Part shown: one piece after another, positions 41,587-51,252 of the stretch | How positions within the stretch are numbered: position 1 is the first letter of the stretch | Layout of the letters: every line of letters begins with the position of its first letter | DNA from: Porcincola sp945869225 | Lineage (GTDB): Bacteria; Bacillota; Clostridia; Lachnospirales; Lachnospiraceae | Length of the DNA: 64,000 nt | Direction of reading: 5' to 3' | Assembly: GCF_052118625.1 (NCBI RefSeq) | Contig: NZ_JBQKGW010000007.1 | Coordinates: 62,001-126,000, forward strand | Translations under genes and position numbers: made by a program | Notes under the pieces: model-generated | What the model saw: the letters and a program-made list of their open reading frames with translations, nothing else | Databases searched by the model: none | Told to the model about the DNA's origin: nothing

Positions 41587-43128
41587 ATGGCAGTCAAGTT
41601 ATTTGCGTCGATTCTCATCGGATCGACAGAAACGGAAATGAAGCTTTTCCAGCTTTCGCCACGGAGAGGGATGGCACAGCTGTCCTGCCAGAGCAGGCGG
41701 ATTGACCTGGGTTCGGATGCCTATGCACGCGGAACGCTTTCCACGCAGAAGGTAGAGTTTCTGGTCCGCACGCTGAAGGCATTTAAAAAGACGATGGACG
41801 GCTACCATGTGGACAGCTACCGGATGGTGGCGACATCGGCGATCCGTGAGCTGAAGACGGCGCTCATCACGAAGGACTACATCGAGAAGCAGACGGGGCT
41901 GAAACTGACGATCTTATCCAATTCCGAGCAGCGGTTTCTCGACTACAAGTCTATCGCGCTTGACACGGACTCCTTCGAGGAAATTATTCAGACGGGGACG
42001 GCGATTGTAGACATCGGCGGCAACTCCCTCCAGATTTCAGTCTTCGACCACGATAAGCTGATCACGACCCAGAACATCAAGGTTGGAAAGGTTTCGACCA
42101 GGGAACAGTTCTATCCGCTTGCTCAGAGCAATGCGCACTATGAACGGCTGGTGATGGAGCTGATGCAGCATGAGCTGGACGGATTCGGGAAGCTTTACCA
42201 GAAGGATCGGCAGATCACGACGCTGATCGCAACGAACCGGGAGCTGCAGGAGATTTTCCGCCCGGTTGCCGAAAAACAGAAAAGCTCCGTGATTTCCAGG
42301 GAAACCTTCATGGAACTGTATCAGAAGGTTGTCGGACTGAACGCAGATGAGATTGTGGCGCGGATCGGTGTTTCGATGGAGACGGCCATCTATGCCACGA
42401 CCTCCCTTGTCATCTGCCGCGCACTGCTCGATCGCTTCGATTCCAAATCTGTCTGGCTGCCGTACGTCTCGATCGGGGATGGTCTGGCGTACGATTTTGC
42501 CGCGGAAAACGGAGTGCTGAAGGCCCCGCATTCATTTGACGAGGATATCATCGCTGCGTCGCGGTCGATCGCCAAACGGTACAAGTCGAACTCTGACCAT
42601 ATCCGGGTTGTCGAGAGCCTGAGTCTGAAGCTCTTCGATCAGACCAGGCGGGTCCATGGGCTGGGAAAACGGGAACGGCTGCTTCTGCAGATCTCCGCGA
42701 TTCTGCACAACTGCGGCAAGTACATTTCGCTGACGGACGTGTCAGACTGCGCCTACAACATCATCATGGCGACGGAGATTATCGGACTGTCCCATGCAGA
42801 GCGTCAGATTGTCGCCAATGTCGTGAAGTTCAACACAGCTCCGTTTGAGTACTACGACGAGCTGGTGCAGGATTCCTCTGTCAGCGTAGAGGAGTATCTG
42901 GTCATCGCAAAGCTGACGGCGATTTTGAGAACCGCAAATTCTCTCGACCGCAGCCACAGGCAGCGCATTCAGGACATCAAGGTCTCGATCCGGAACGGCA
43001 GCCTGGTCATCACGGCGCTGACGGATGAGGATCTGACACTGGAGCAGGGGACACTGGCGATGGAGGATTCCCTGTTTGAGGAAGTGTTCAACTTACGGAC
43101 GGTGCTCCGCCAGAAGAGGAGGGTGTGA
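41587..43128 (+). CDS. Ppx/GppA family phosphatase (exopolyphosphatase)
   Basis: A 513-aa ASKHA-fold enzyme with a C-terminal HD domain. The N-terminal part has LFASILIGSTETEMKLFQL, the TSAIRELK segment and the phosphate loop AIVDIGGNSLQISVF; the HD part includes LLLQISAILHNCGKYISLTDV (HN in place of HD) near residue 365. Family members hydrolyse polyphosphate or pppGpp; the first is more likely here because the stop codon overlaps the region of the polyphosphate kinase ribosome binding site and ppk begins 2 bases later. I chose ATG 41587 because GAGGACAGAGAGA precedes it. Confidence 0.88.
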   Translation: MAVKLFASILIGSTETEMKLFQLSPRRGMAQLSCQSRRIDLGSDAYARGTLSTQKVEFLVRTLKAFKKTMDGYHVDSYRMVATSAIRELKTALITKDYIEKQTGLKLTILSNSEQRFLDYKSIALDTDSFEEIIQTGTAIVDIGGNSLQISVFDHDKLITTQNIKVGKVSTREQFYPLAQSNAHYERLVMELMQHELDGFGKLYQKDRQITTLIATNRELQEIFRPVAEKQKSSVISRETFMELYQKVVGLNADEIVARIGVSMETAIYATTSLVICRALLDRFDSKSVWLPYVSIGDGLAYDFAAENGVLKAPHSFDEDIIAASRSIAKRYKSNSDHIRVVESLSLKLFDQTRRVHGLGKRERLLLQISAILHNCGKYISLTDVSDCAYNIIMATEIIGLSHAERQIVANVVKFNTAPFEYYDELVQDSSVSVEEYLVIAKLTAILRTANSLDRSHRQRIQDIKVSIRNGSLVITALTDEDLTLEQGTLAMEDSLFEEVFNLRTVLRQKRRV

Positions 43129-43129
43129 A

Positions 43130-45424
43130 ATGGTCAGAAATGAGGCACAGGCTGCGGCTGGAACGGCGAAAGCGGTTGATTTTACGAACCCGGCCTATTA
43201 TACGAACAGGGAGCTTTCCTGGCTGGACTTCAACTACAGAATTCTCGATGAGGCAAGGGACAAGGAAAACCCGCTGTTTGAGCGGCTGAAGTTTCTCTCC
43301 ATTACAGCTTCCAATCTGGATGAATTTTTCATGGTCCGGGTGGCCTCGCTCAAGGACATGTCGGAGGGCGGCTATTCGGGACATGACATTGCCGGGATGA
43401 CGGCGGATCAGCAGCTCTCAGCGGTACAGAAAAAGTGCCATGAGTTCATGGAAAGGCAGTACTCAACGCTGATGCGCAGCCTGGTTCCGTCACTTCGGTC
43501 AAACAACATGGAAGTCCTTTTCGACCACGAGAGCCTGACAAAGCAGCAGGCGGACTACTGCGACCGTTATTTTGACGAGGTGATCTTCCCGGTCCTGACA
43601 CCGATGGCGATGGACTCCTCGAGGCCGTTCCCGCTCGTGCGCAACAAGACACTGAACATCGGTGCCCTGATTTCCCGAAAGCCCGAGGCAGCGCCGGAGG
43701 GCTCCATCGAGGCGATGGTACAGGAGAACCTGACCAGAACCGGGGAGCGGGTCGCCCGGAAGGCAGCCAAGGACAACGGAAAGGACAGCAAGGATGGGAA
43801 GGAGATTGATCTCAAGGACGGGACAATGTTCGCAACCGTTCAGGTTCCGTCCGTGCTCCCGAGGGTGATCGAGATCCCCTGCACGATGGAAGGCACAAGA
43901 ACCGGGATCCTGCTCGAGGAGATCATCGAGCGGAACATGGGAAAGCTGTTTTCCGGCTATCATGTTGTCTGTGCGAACGCGTACCGGATCACGAGAAATG
44001 CAGATATGACACTGGACGAGGACGATGCGGACGATCTGCTCGATGAGATCCAGAAAAAGCTCCGGAAGCGTCAGTGGGGCGAAGTCATCCGATTCGAGTA
44101 TGAGGACGGGATGGACAAAAAGCTGTTCAAGATTCTGAAGAGGGAATTCGGGGTTGGAACGGATGCCATCTACAAGATCAGCGGACCGCTGGATCTGACC
44201 TTTCTGATGAAGCTGTACGGGATGAAGGGCTTTGAAAACCTGAAGGAAAAGCCGTACGTCCCGCAGCCGGTCCCGGCGCTCATGAACCTGCCGGAGGGGA
44301 CGAACCTGTTCGATGCAATCCGGGAGAAGGATATTTTTCTGTCGCATCCGTACGAAACCTTTGATCCGGTCGTGAATTTCATCAGCAGTGCGGCCGACGA
44401 TCCGGACGTCCTGGCGATCAAGATGACACTCTACCGCGTGAGCGGCCATTCGCCGATTGTAGCGGCGCTGGCAAGAGCTGCCGAGAATGGCAAGCAGGTG
44501 ACAGCGCTGGTTGAGCTGAAGGCGCGTTTTGACGAGGAGAACAACATTCAGTGGGCGGAAATGCTCGAGAAAGCGGGCTGCCATGTTATATACGGACTGG
44601 TCGGCCTGAAGACCCACAGCAAGATCGCTCTGGTTGTCCGGAAGGAGGAGGATGGAATCCGCCGGTATGTCCATCTGGCGACCGGAAACTATAATGACTC
44701 AACCGCCAAGCTCTACACAGACTGCGGGATCATGACAGCCAGTCCGGCCTACGGGGAGGATGCGACGGCCGTTTTCAACATGCTGTCCGGATACAGCGAG
44801 CCGAAGCACTGGAACCGGCTTTCCCTGGCGCCGATCTGGCTCAGGTCTAAGCTGAATGCACTGATTGACCGGGAGATTCTCCACGCAAAGGCACATGAGA
44901 ACGCACACATCATCGCGAAGATGAATGCGCTCTGCGACCCGGGGATCATCGCGAAGCTGTATGAGGCGAGTGCTGCCGGCGTGAAGATCGAGCTGATCGT
45001 GCGCGGGATCTGCTGCCTGAAGGTCGGCATTCCAGGAATATCGGAGAATATCACGGTCCGTTCGATTGTCGGACGCTTTCTGGAGCATGCCCGCATTTTC
45101 TGGTTTGCGAACGGGGAACATCAGGAGATCTATATGGCTTCAGCAGACTGGATGCCGAGAAACCTGAACCGGAGAGTCGAGATCATGTTCCCGCTCGAGG
45201 ACGCAGACAGTGCAAGAGCGGCCAAACACATCCTGGATGTGCAGCTGGCGGATACGATGAAGGCACATGTGCTGAGGCCGGACAATACCTACGAGAAGGT
45301 TGACAGAAGGGGGAAGGTGCTCATCGGCGCGCAGGCGACGCTGATGAAGGAAGCCATCGAGGCAGCGGCAGACCCTCATGACCCGATGGCATCGAGAACC
45401 TTCACGCCTGCGGCGGCAGACTGA
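43130..45424 (+). CDS. ppk1: Polyphosphate kinase 1
   Basis: PPK1 (764 aa) reversibly polymerises the ATP gamma-phosphate into inorganic polyphosphate. Family start NRELSWLDFNYRILDEA; FDPVVNFISSAADDPDVLAIKMTLYR; the autophosphorylated histidine in LKTHSKIALVVRKE near residue 493 and the second in EHARIFWFANG near 651. A Lys/Asp-rich insertion (KAAKDNGKDSKDGKEIDLKDG) near 210 is unusual for the family. ATG 43130 follows AGAGGAGGGTGTGAA, overlapping the end of the phosphatase gene; the pair would set cellular polyphosphate. Confidence 0.96.
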   Translation: MVRNEAQAAAGTAKAVDFTNPAYYTNRELSWLDFNYRILDEARDKENPLFERLKFLSITASNLDEFFMVRVASLKDMSEGGYSGHDIAGMTADQQLSAVQKKCHEFMERQYSTLMRSLVPSLRSNNMEVLFDHESLTKQQADYCDRYFDEVIFPVLTPMAMDSSRPFPLVRNKTLNIGALISRKPEAAPEGSIEAMVQENLTRTGERVARKAAKDNGKDSKDGKEIDLKDGTMFATVQVPSVLPRVIEIPCTMEGTRTGILLEEIIERNMGKLFSGYHVVCANAYRITRNADMTLDEDDADDLLDEIQKKLRKRQWGEVIRFEYEDGMDKKLFKILKREFGVGTDAIYKISGPLDLTFLMKLYGMKGFENLKEKPYVPQPVPALMNLPEGTNLFDAIREKDIFLSHPYETFDPVVNFISSAADDPDVLAIKMTLYRVSGHSPIVAALARAAENGKQVTALVELKARFDEENNIQWAEMLEKAGCHVIYGLVGLKTHSKIALVVRKEEDGIRRYVHLATGNYNDSTAKLYTDCGIMTASPAYGEDATAVFNMLSGYSEPKHWNRLSLAPIWLRSKLNALIDREILHAKAHENAHIIAKMNALCDPGIIAKLYEASAAGVKIELIVRGICCLKVGIPGISENITVRSIVGRFLEHARIFWFANGEHQEIYMASADWMPRNLNRRVEIMFPLEDADSARAAKHILDVQLADTMKAHVLRPDNTYEKVDRRGKVLIGAQATLMKEAIEAAADPHDPMASRTFTPAAAD

Positions 45425-45463
45425 CAGACAGAAGATCCGGGACAGAGGTCAGGAGGGGAAAAG

Positions 45464-46522
45464 ATGACAACAAGAGAACATACAAGGACAGTGAGAATTG
45501 GAGACCGCGTCATTGGCGGAGGGAATCCGATTCTGATCCAGTCCATGACGAATACGAGAACGGAAGATGTAGACGCAACCGTCGCGCAGATCCACCGGCT
45601 GGAGGAAGCCGGCTGCGAGCTGATCCGCTGTACCGTTCCGACGATGGAGGCAGCGAAGGCACTGGCGGAGATCAAACGGCAGATTTCGATTCCGCTGATC
45701 GCAGACATTCATTTTGATTACAGGCTGGCGATCGCGGCGATTGAAAACGGAGCAGACAAGATCCGTATCAATCCCGGCAACATCGGCTCGCAGGAGCGGG
45801 TACTGGCCGTCGTCGACGCGGCAAGAGAGCGGGATGTGCCGATTCGTGTCGGGGTCAACTCCGGCTCGCTGGAGAAAGAGATCATCGAAAAGTACGGTGG
45901 GGTGACGGCAGACGGACTTGTCGAAAGTGCGCTGGACAAGGTACACTGGATTGAATCGATGGACTACAGCAACCTGGTTGTCTCGATCAAGTCCTCGAAT
46001 GTCCTGATGTGTGCGGAGGCCTATGAGAAATTTGCGCAGCAGTCGGATTATCCGCTTCATGTCGGTATCACAGAGGCCGGGACGGTTATATCCGGAAATA
46101 TCAAGTCGGCGGTCGGGCTGGCGCTGATTCTTTCGAAGGGAATCGGGGATACCATCCGTGTGTCGCTCTCAGGAGATCCGGTCGAGGAGATCCGGAGTGC
46201 GAAGCTGATCCTTCGGACGCTGGGGCTGAGAGAAGGCGGAATCGAAGTGGTATCCTGCCCGACCTGCGGACGGACGCAGATCGATCTGATTTCCCTTGCA
46301 AACCAGGTCGAACAGCTTGTGCAGTGCTATCCGCTGAACATCAAGGTGGCTGTCATGGGATGCATCGTGAACGGCCCCGGCGAAGGCCGCGAGGCGGATC
46401 TTGGTATTGCCGGCGGAAAGGGTGAGGGCCTGCTGATGAAACACGGAGAGATCATCCGGAAGATTCCGGAATCGGAGTTTCTGCCTGCCCTCAAGTGGGA
46501 GCTTGACCACTGGGAGGGCTGA
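45464..46522 (+). CDS. ispG: 4-hydroxy-3-methylbut-2-enyl diphosphate synthase
   Basis: Iron-sulfur enzyme (352 aa) of the MEP pathway reducing MEcPP to HMBPP. The N-terminal TIM barrel has PILIQSMTNTRTEDVDATV and IADIHFDYRLAIAAIE; the [4Fe-4S] cysteines are in SCPTCGRTQ near residue 264 and GCIVNGPGEGREADLG near 299. Length is typical of the short bacterial form. It works downstream of dxs (19.4 kb). ATG 45464 follows CAGGAGGGGAAAAG. Confidence 0.97.
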   Translation: MTTREHTRTVRIGDRVIGGGNPILIQSMTNTRTEDVDATVAQIHRLEEAGCELIRCTVPTMEAAKALAEIKRQISIPLIADIHFDYRLAIAAIENGADKIRINPGNIGSQERVLAVVDAARERDVPIRVGVNSGSLEKEIIEKYGGVTADGLVESALDKVHWIESMDYSNLVVSIKSSNVLMCAEAYEKFAQQSDYPLHVGITEAGTVISGNIKSAVGLALILSKGIGDTIRVSLSGDPVEEIRSAKLILRTLGLREGGIEVVSCPTCGRTQIDLISLANQVEQLVQCYPLNIKVAVMGCIVNGPGEGREADLGIAGGKGEGLLMKHGEIIRKIPESEFLPALKWELDHWEG

Positions 46523-46534
46523 AGGCGAAAGATA

Positions 46535-46604
46535 CAGTTTTCCTGCCCTTTGCGGAAGCGGGAGCCGGCCTGGTGGGAAGGATGAAACAGGAGCAGGAAA
46601 ACTG
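46535..46604 (+). repeat. 12-bp inverted repeat upstream of polC
   Basis: CAGTTTTCCTGC (46535-46546) and its perfect complement GCAGGAAAACTG (46593-46604), 46 bases apart, fill the gap between ispG and polC and end 6 bases before the polC ribosome binding site AAAGGAGAT. In RNA this could form a long stem-loop; there is no T run for termination. Confidence 0.75.
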
Positions 46605-46624
46605 GGATAAAGGAGATACAAGGG

Positions 46625-49600
46625 TTGACGAAGTCGTTTGAAGATACATTTCCGGGCGTCTGCGCAGGAGATGAGGAACTGTCGGAACTGTACCCGCACC
46701 TGAATGTGACAAGGGTCACGGTCAATGCGCAGCACACCATGCTGAAGGTCTATGTCGAAGCGGACCGTCTGATTGACAAGAAGGATATCCGCCGGATTGA
46801 AAAGCGCATCGACGAGGAGGTCTGTTCCGGCAGCGGGATGGAGACGAAGATCATCGAAAAATTCCGTCTGTCGCAGCAGTACAATGCCCGGAACCTGATG
46901 AAGGCCTACCGGGCATCGGTTCTCTATGAGCTGGATCAGTACGACAAGTGCCTGGGCAATCTCTTCCGGCATGCAGACGTCACCTTCGGGGAGGATGGAC
47001 TGTGCCATCTGGTACTTGAGGACACAATCGTCGCCCGCCGTTATGAGGAGCAGCTTTGCTCGATCCTTGAGAAAATTTTCACAGATCGCTGCGGCGTGGA
47101 TTTCCGGATGACAGTCGGGTATAAGGAAGCCAGCACCGCTCAGAAGACCCGTCAGTTCCGGGCAATCCAGACGATGCAGAAGGCGGAGGAGACGCTGCGC
47201 GAAGCAGGTCTGCTCCAGAAGATGCAGGGCGCAGGGCCTGGCGCGGCTCCGGGGGACGGAGAAGATGCAGCGGCCGGATACGGCGAGCCTGCGCCGGCAG
47301 GAGAAAGCGGCGCAGCGGGCGGCAGAACGGCCCAGGCAGCTTCAGGCATCAGAGCGGGCGGGCTTTCCGGAAAGGGCAGCCAGGGTGTCAGAGGCCGCAG
47401 AGGAAGAGGCACCTTTGGCCTGCGGGGCGACTCGGAGCGGAATGAGTCGCTTGTCAGAAGCAGCAACCCGGATGTGCTGTACGGCCGGGATTTTGAAGAC
47501 CTGCCGATTGAGATGAAGTCGATTCTCGGAGAGATGGGGGATGTGACGATCCGCGGCCAGGTTTCAGAGATCGAGACACGGGATATCCATACAAAGCGCG
47601 GGAGCGATCTGACCATCCTGATCATTACGCTGACGGATTTCACCGATACGATGCGGATCAAGATGTTTCTCGACACCCAGAAAGCACCGCAGCTGACGGA
47701 TCAGCTGAAAACAGGAATGTTCATCAAGGTCAGAGGTGTCACGACGATCGATAAGTTCGATTCGGATCTGACCATCGGAAACATCTATGGCATCATGAAG
47801 ATTGCGGACTTCCGTCAGAAGAGGAGCGATACCTGGCCGAGGAAGAGAGTCGAGCTTCATTGCCACACCAAGATGAGCGCGATGGATGCCGTGTCGGAGC
47901 CGGGAGATCTGGTGAAGGCAGCAGCTTCCTGGGGGCACAAGGCGATCGCGATCACGGATCATGGGGTTGTGCAGGGGCTTCCGGACGCATACAAGGCGAT
48001 TCCGGAGGATTCTGATTTCAAGGTCATCTACGGGTGCGAGGGCTACCTGGTGAATGACCTGGTGGAGACGGCTGTCAACTCGAGGGGCCAGTCCCTGGAG
48101 GGAGATTTTGTGGTTTTCGATCTTGAGACAACCGGATTTTCTCCTGTCGAGAACCGGATTATCGAGATTGGCGCGGTCAAGGTCAGCGGCGGAAAGATCG
48201 TGGACCGCTTCTCCGAGTTTGTGAACCCGCAGGTCCCGATTCCGCTGCGGATCGAGAATCTGACCTCGATCAACGACGCGATGGTTGCGGATGCACCCAC
48301 AATCGAAGAGATCCTGCCCCGGTTTCTCGCATTTTCGAAGGACTGTGTGCTGGTCGCACACAATTCCGCCTTCGACGTCAGTTTCATTGAGGAGAACTGC
48401 AGGCGTCTGGGATATGATCATGATTTTACATCCGTGGATACTGTGTCGCTGGCGCGCGTTCTGCTTCCGAATCTCGGGAAATACAAGCTCGACACGGTTG
48501 CGAAGGCACTGAACATCGATCTCGGACACCATCACCGGGCAGTCGACGACGCGGAGTGCACGGCGCACATCTTCGTGAAGTTTGTCAGCATGCTCGAGGA
48601 TCTGGATCTTCATAACCTTGATGAGGTCAATGAGCACTGCAGGGCGGACGAGCACAAGATCCGGAAGATGCCGACCTACCATGTCATCCTTCTGGCGAAG
48701 AATGAGACAGGCCGTGTCAACCTGTATCGCTGTGTGTCGGAATCCCATCTGAAGTATGTCTCGAACGGGAAGCCGCACCTGCCGAAGAGTTTTCTTGAGG
48801 CGCACAGGGACGGACTGATCATCGGGTCTGCCTGTGAGGCCGGCGAACTGTTCCAGGCAATCGAGCGCGGCGCCTCGGAGGAGGAACTGAAGCGGATTGT
48901 AGATTTCTATGATTATCTGGAGATCCAGCCGATCGGCAACAACATGTTTCTGACCGTTCCGAAATATGACAAGAATGGAAATCTCAGAAATGAGCCGAAG
49001 ACCGTCGAGGATCTGAAAAACTACAACCGACGGATTGTCGCGCTCGGAGAGCAGTACGGCAAGCCTGTGTGTGCGACCTGCGACGTTCATTTTCTGAATC
49101 CGGAGGATGAGATCTACAGGCGGATTCTGCAGTATGTGAATTTTCAGGATCCGGAGGCGGACAATCAGCCGCCTCTGTATCTGCGCACGACGGAGGAGAT
49201 GCTGAAGGAGTTCGAGTATCTGGGGGAGGAGAAGGCGAACGAGGTTGTTATCACAAATACCAACCGGATCGCTGACATGGTGGAAAAGTTCTCGCCGGTC
49301 CGCCCGGACAAGTGTCCGCCTGTCATCCCGCACTCTGATGAAATGCTGACGAAGATCTGCTATGACAGGGCACATGAGATCTACGGCGATGACCTTCCGC
49401 AGGTAGTGGAGGACCGCCTGAAGAAGGAGCTGCATTCCATCATATCGAATGGATTTGCCGTCATGTACATCATTGCCCAGAAGCTGGTATGGAAGTCCGT
49501 GGCAGACGGGTATCTGGTCGGGTCGAGAGGCTCTGTCGGGTCGTCCTTTGTCGCAAACATGGCCGGCATCACGGAGGTCAACTCCCTGCATCCGCATTAC

Positions 49601-51223
49601 CTCTGCCCGAAATGCCACTACGTGGACTTTGATTCTCCTGAGGTTCGAAAGTACGATGGCATGGCCGGCTGCGACATGCCGGATAAAAACTGTCCGAAGT
49701 GCGGAACGAAGCTTCAGAAGCTTGGCTTTGACATTCCGTTTGAGACCTTCCTCGGCTTCAAGGGAAACAAGGAGCCGGATATCGACCTGAACTTCTCCGG
49801 AGAGTATCAGTCAAAGGCGCACCACTACACGGAAGTCATCTTCGGCGCGGGTCAGACGTTCCGGGCCGGAACGGTGACGGGTGTGGCGGACAAGAATGCG
49901 TACGGTTATGTGCTCCGGTATTTTGAGGACCACGGGGAGAAAAAGCGGCCGGCGGAGATCAAGCGTCTGGCAGACGGCTGTGTCGGTGTCCGGAAGTCGA
50001 CCGGGCAGCACCCGGGCGGCATCATCGTTCTGCCATACGGGGAGGAGATCAACACATTTACGCCGGTCCAGCATCCGCCCAAGGATGAGAACACGATCAC
50101 GACGCACTTTGATTACCATAAGATTGACCACAACCTCCTGAAGCTGGATATTCTCGGACATGATGATCCGACTATGATCCGCATGCTGGAGGATCTGACC
50201 GGGCTCCATGCGACAGACGTTCCGCTGGACGACAGAAAAGTCATGAGCCTGTTCCAGAATACCAGTGCGCTCGGAATCACACCGGATGACATCGGCGGCT
50301 GCCCGCTGGGTTCGCTTGGCATTCCGGAGTTCGGGACAGACTTTGCCATCCAGATGCTTGTTGATACAAAACCGAAGTATTTCTCGGATCTGGTCAGAAT
50401 CGCCGGTCTGGCGCACGGGACGGACGTCTGGCTGGGGAATGCGCAGGATCTGATCATGAACGGCATCTGCACCATTTCCACGGCGATCTGCTGCCGCGAC
50501 GATATCATGATCTATCTGATCTCGAAGGGGCTTGATCCGGAGCTTTCCTTCACGATCATGGAGAAGGTCCGCAAGGGCAAAGGCCTCCGGCCAGAGTGGG
50601 AGGAGGAGATGAAGAAGCATGGGGTGCCGGACTGGTACATCGGCTCCTGCAAAAAGATCAAGTACATGTTCCCGAAGGCGCATGCGGCGGCGTATGTCAT
50701 GATGGCCTGGCGGATCGCATGGTTCAAGATCTATCAGCCGCTCGCCTACTATGCGGCCTTCTTCTCGATCCGTTCGCCCGGCTTCGACTACGAGCTTATG
50801 TGCGAGGGCCCGGAGGTGCTGGCACGGCATATGAAGGAGATTGAAGCCAAGGATAAGAATGAGCAGCAGCAGAAGGAGCAGGAGCAGTACAAGGCGATGA
50901 AGGTCGTCCGGGAGATGTATGCACGCGGCTATGAGTTTGCGAAGATCGACGTCTTCAAGTGCAGGGCAACGAAGTTCTGCATTGTGGACGGGAAGCTGAT
51001 GCCGTCGCTTAATAAGATCGACGGACTCGGGGATAATGTCGCGGCGCAGATCGTGGATGCCTGCAAGGACGGGCCGTTTTTATCGCTGGATAACTTCAGG
51101 GAACGGACGAAATGCCCGAAGGGCATCGCGGACAAGCTGGTGCAGCTCGGCATCCTGTCGGGCCTTCCGGAATCGAATCAGCTGTCGATCTTTGACATGA
51201 TGCCGACCGGAACGGAAGGGTGA
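46625..51223 (+). CDS. polC: DNA polymerase III alpha subunit, gram-positive PolC
   Basis: Replicative polymerase (1532 aa). Order: N-terminal domain; OB domain (VTIRGQVSEIETRDI); a split PHP domain beginning VELHCHTKMSAMDAV near 409; the inserted DEDDh proofreading exonuclease with FDLETTGFSPVENRIIEIGA near 498, HNSAFDVSF and HHRAVDDAE near 635; then the polymerase core with zinc cysteines CPKCHY...CPKCGTK near 992 and the catalytic PDIDLNFSGEYQ near 1052. A Gly/Ala-rich low-complexity linker at about 200-285 makes it longer than the usual ~1440 aa. The start is TTG 46625 with AAAGGAGATACAAGGG upstream. Confidence 0.97.
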   Translation: MTKSFEDTFPGVCAGDEELSELYPHLNVTRVTVNAQHTMLKVYVEADRLIDKKDIRRIEKRIDEEVCSGSGMETKIIEKFRLSQQYNARNLMKAYRASVLYELDQYDKCLGNLFRHADVTFGEDGLCHLVLEDTIVARRYEEQLCSILEKIFTDRCGVDFRMTVGYKEASTAQKTRQFRAIQTMQKAEETLREAGLLQKMQGAGPGAAPGDGEDAAAGYGEPAPAGESGAAGGRTAQAASGIRAGGLSGKGSQGVRGRRGRGTFGLRGDSERNESLVRSSNPDVLYGRDFEDLPIEMKSILGEMGDVTIRGQVSEIETRDIHTKRGSDLTILIITLTDFTDTMRIKMFLDTQKAPQLTDQLKTGMFIKVRGVTTIDKFDSDLTIGNIYGIMKIADFRQKRSDTWPRKRVELHCHTKMSAMDAVSEPGDLVKAAASWGHKAIAITDHGVVQGLPDAYKAIPEDSDFKVIYGCEGYLVNDLVETAVNSRGQSLEGDFVVFDLETTGFSPVENRIIEIGAVKVSGGKIVDRFSEFVNPQVPIPLRIENLTSINDAMVADAPTIEEILPRFLAFSKDCVLVAHNSAFDVSFIEENCRRLGYDHDFTSVDTVSLARVLLPNLGKYKLDTVAKALNIDLGHHHRAVDDAECTAHIFVKFVSMLEDLDLHNLDEVNEHCRADEHKIRKMPTYHVILLAKNETGRVNLYRCVSESHLKYVSNGKPHLPKSFLEAHRDGLIIGSACEAGELFQAIERGASEEELKRIVDFYDYLEIQPIGNNMFLTVPKYDKNGNLRNEPKTVEDLKNYNRRIVALGEQYGKPVCATCDVHFLNPEDEIYRRILQYVNFQDPEADNQPPLYLRTTEEMLKEFEYLGEEKANEVVITNTNRIADMVEKFSPVRPDKCPPVIPHSDEMLTKICYDRAHEIYGDDLPQVVEDRLKKELHSIISNGFAVMYIIAQKLVWKSVADGYLVGSRGSVGSSFVANMAGITEVNSLHPHYLCPKCHYVDFDSPEVRKYDGMAGCDMPDKNCPKCGTKLQKLGFDIPFETFLGFKGNKEPDIDLNFSGEYQSKAHHYTEVIFGAGQTFRAGTVTGVADKNAYGYVLRYFEDHGEKKRPAEIKRLADGCVGVRKSTGQHPGGIIVLPYGEEINTFTPVQHPPKDENTITTHFDYHKIDHNLLKLDILGHDDPTMIRMLEDLTGLHATDVPLDDRKVMSLFQNTSALGITPDDIGGCPLGSLGIPEFGTDFAIQMLVDTKPKYFSDLVRIAGLAHGTDVWLGNAQDLIMNGICTISTAICCRDDIMIYLISKGLDPELSFTIMEKVRKGKGLRPEWEEEMKKHGVPDWYIGSCKKIKYMFPKAHAAAYVMMAWRIAWFKIYQPLAYYAAFFSIRSPGFDYELMCEGPEVLARHMKEIEAKDKNEQQQKEQEQYKAMKVVREMYARGYEFAKIDVFKCRATKFCIVDGKLMPSLNKIDGLGDNVAAQIVDACKDGPFLSLDNFRERTKCPKGIADKLVQLGILSGLPESNQLSIFDMMPTGTEG

Positions 51224-51252
51224 CGGGCGGCCTGACAAGAATGGAGAATCGT

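Noticed and set aside
47564..49618. 684-codon open frame on the minus strand inside polC
   Set aside because: It lies wholly antisense to a well-conserved essential gene, has no ribosome binding site and no recognisable protein pattern; long antisense frames are expected in GC-rich coding DNA.
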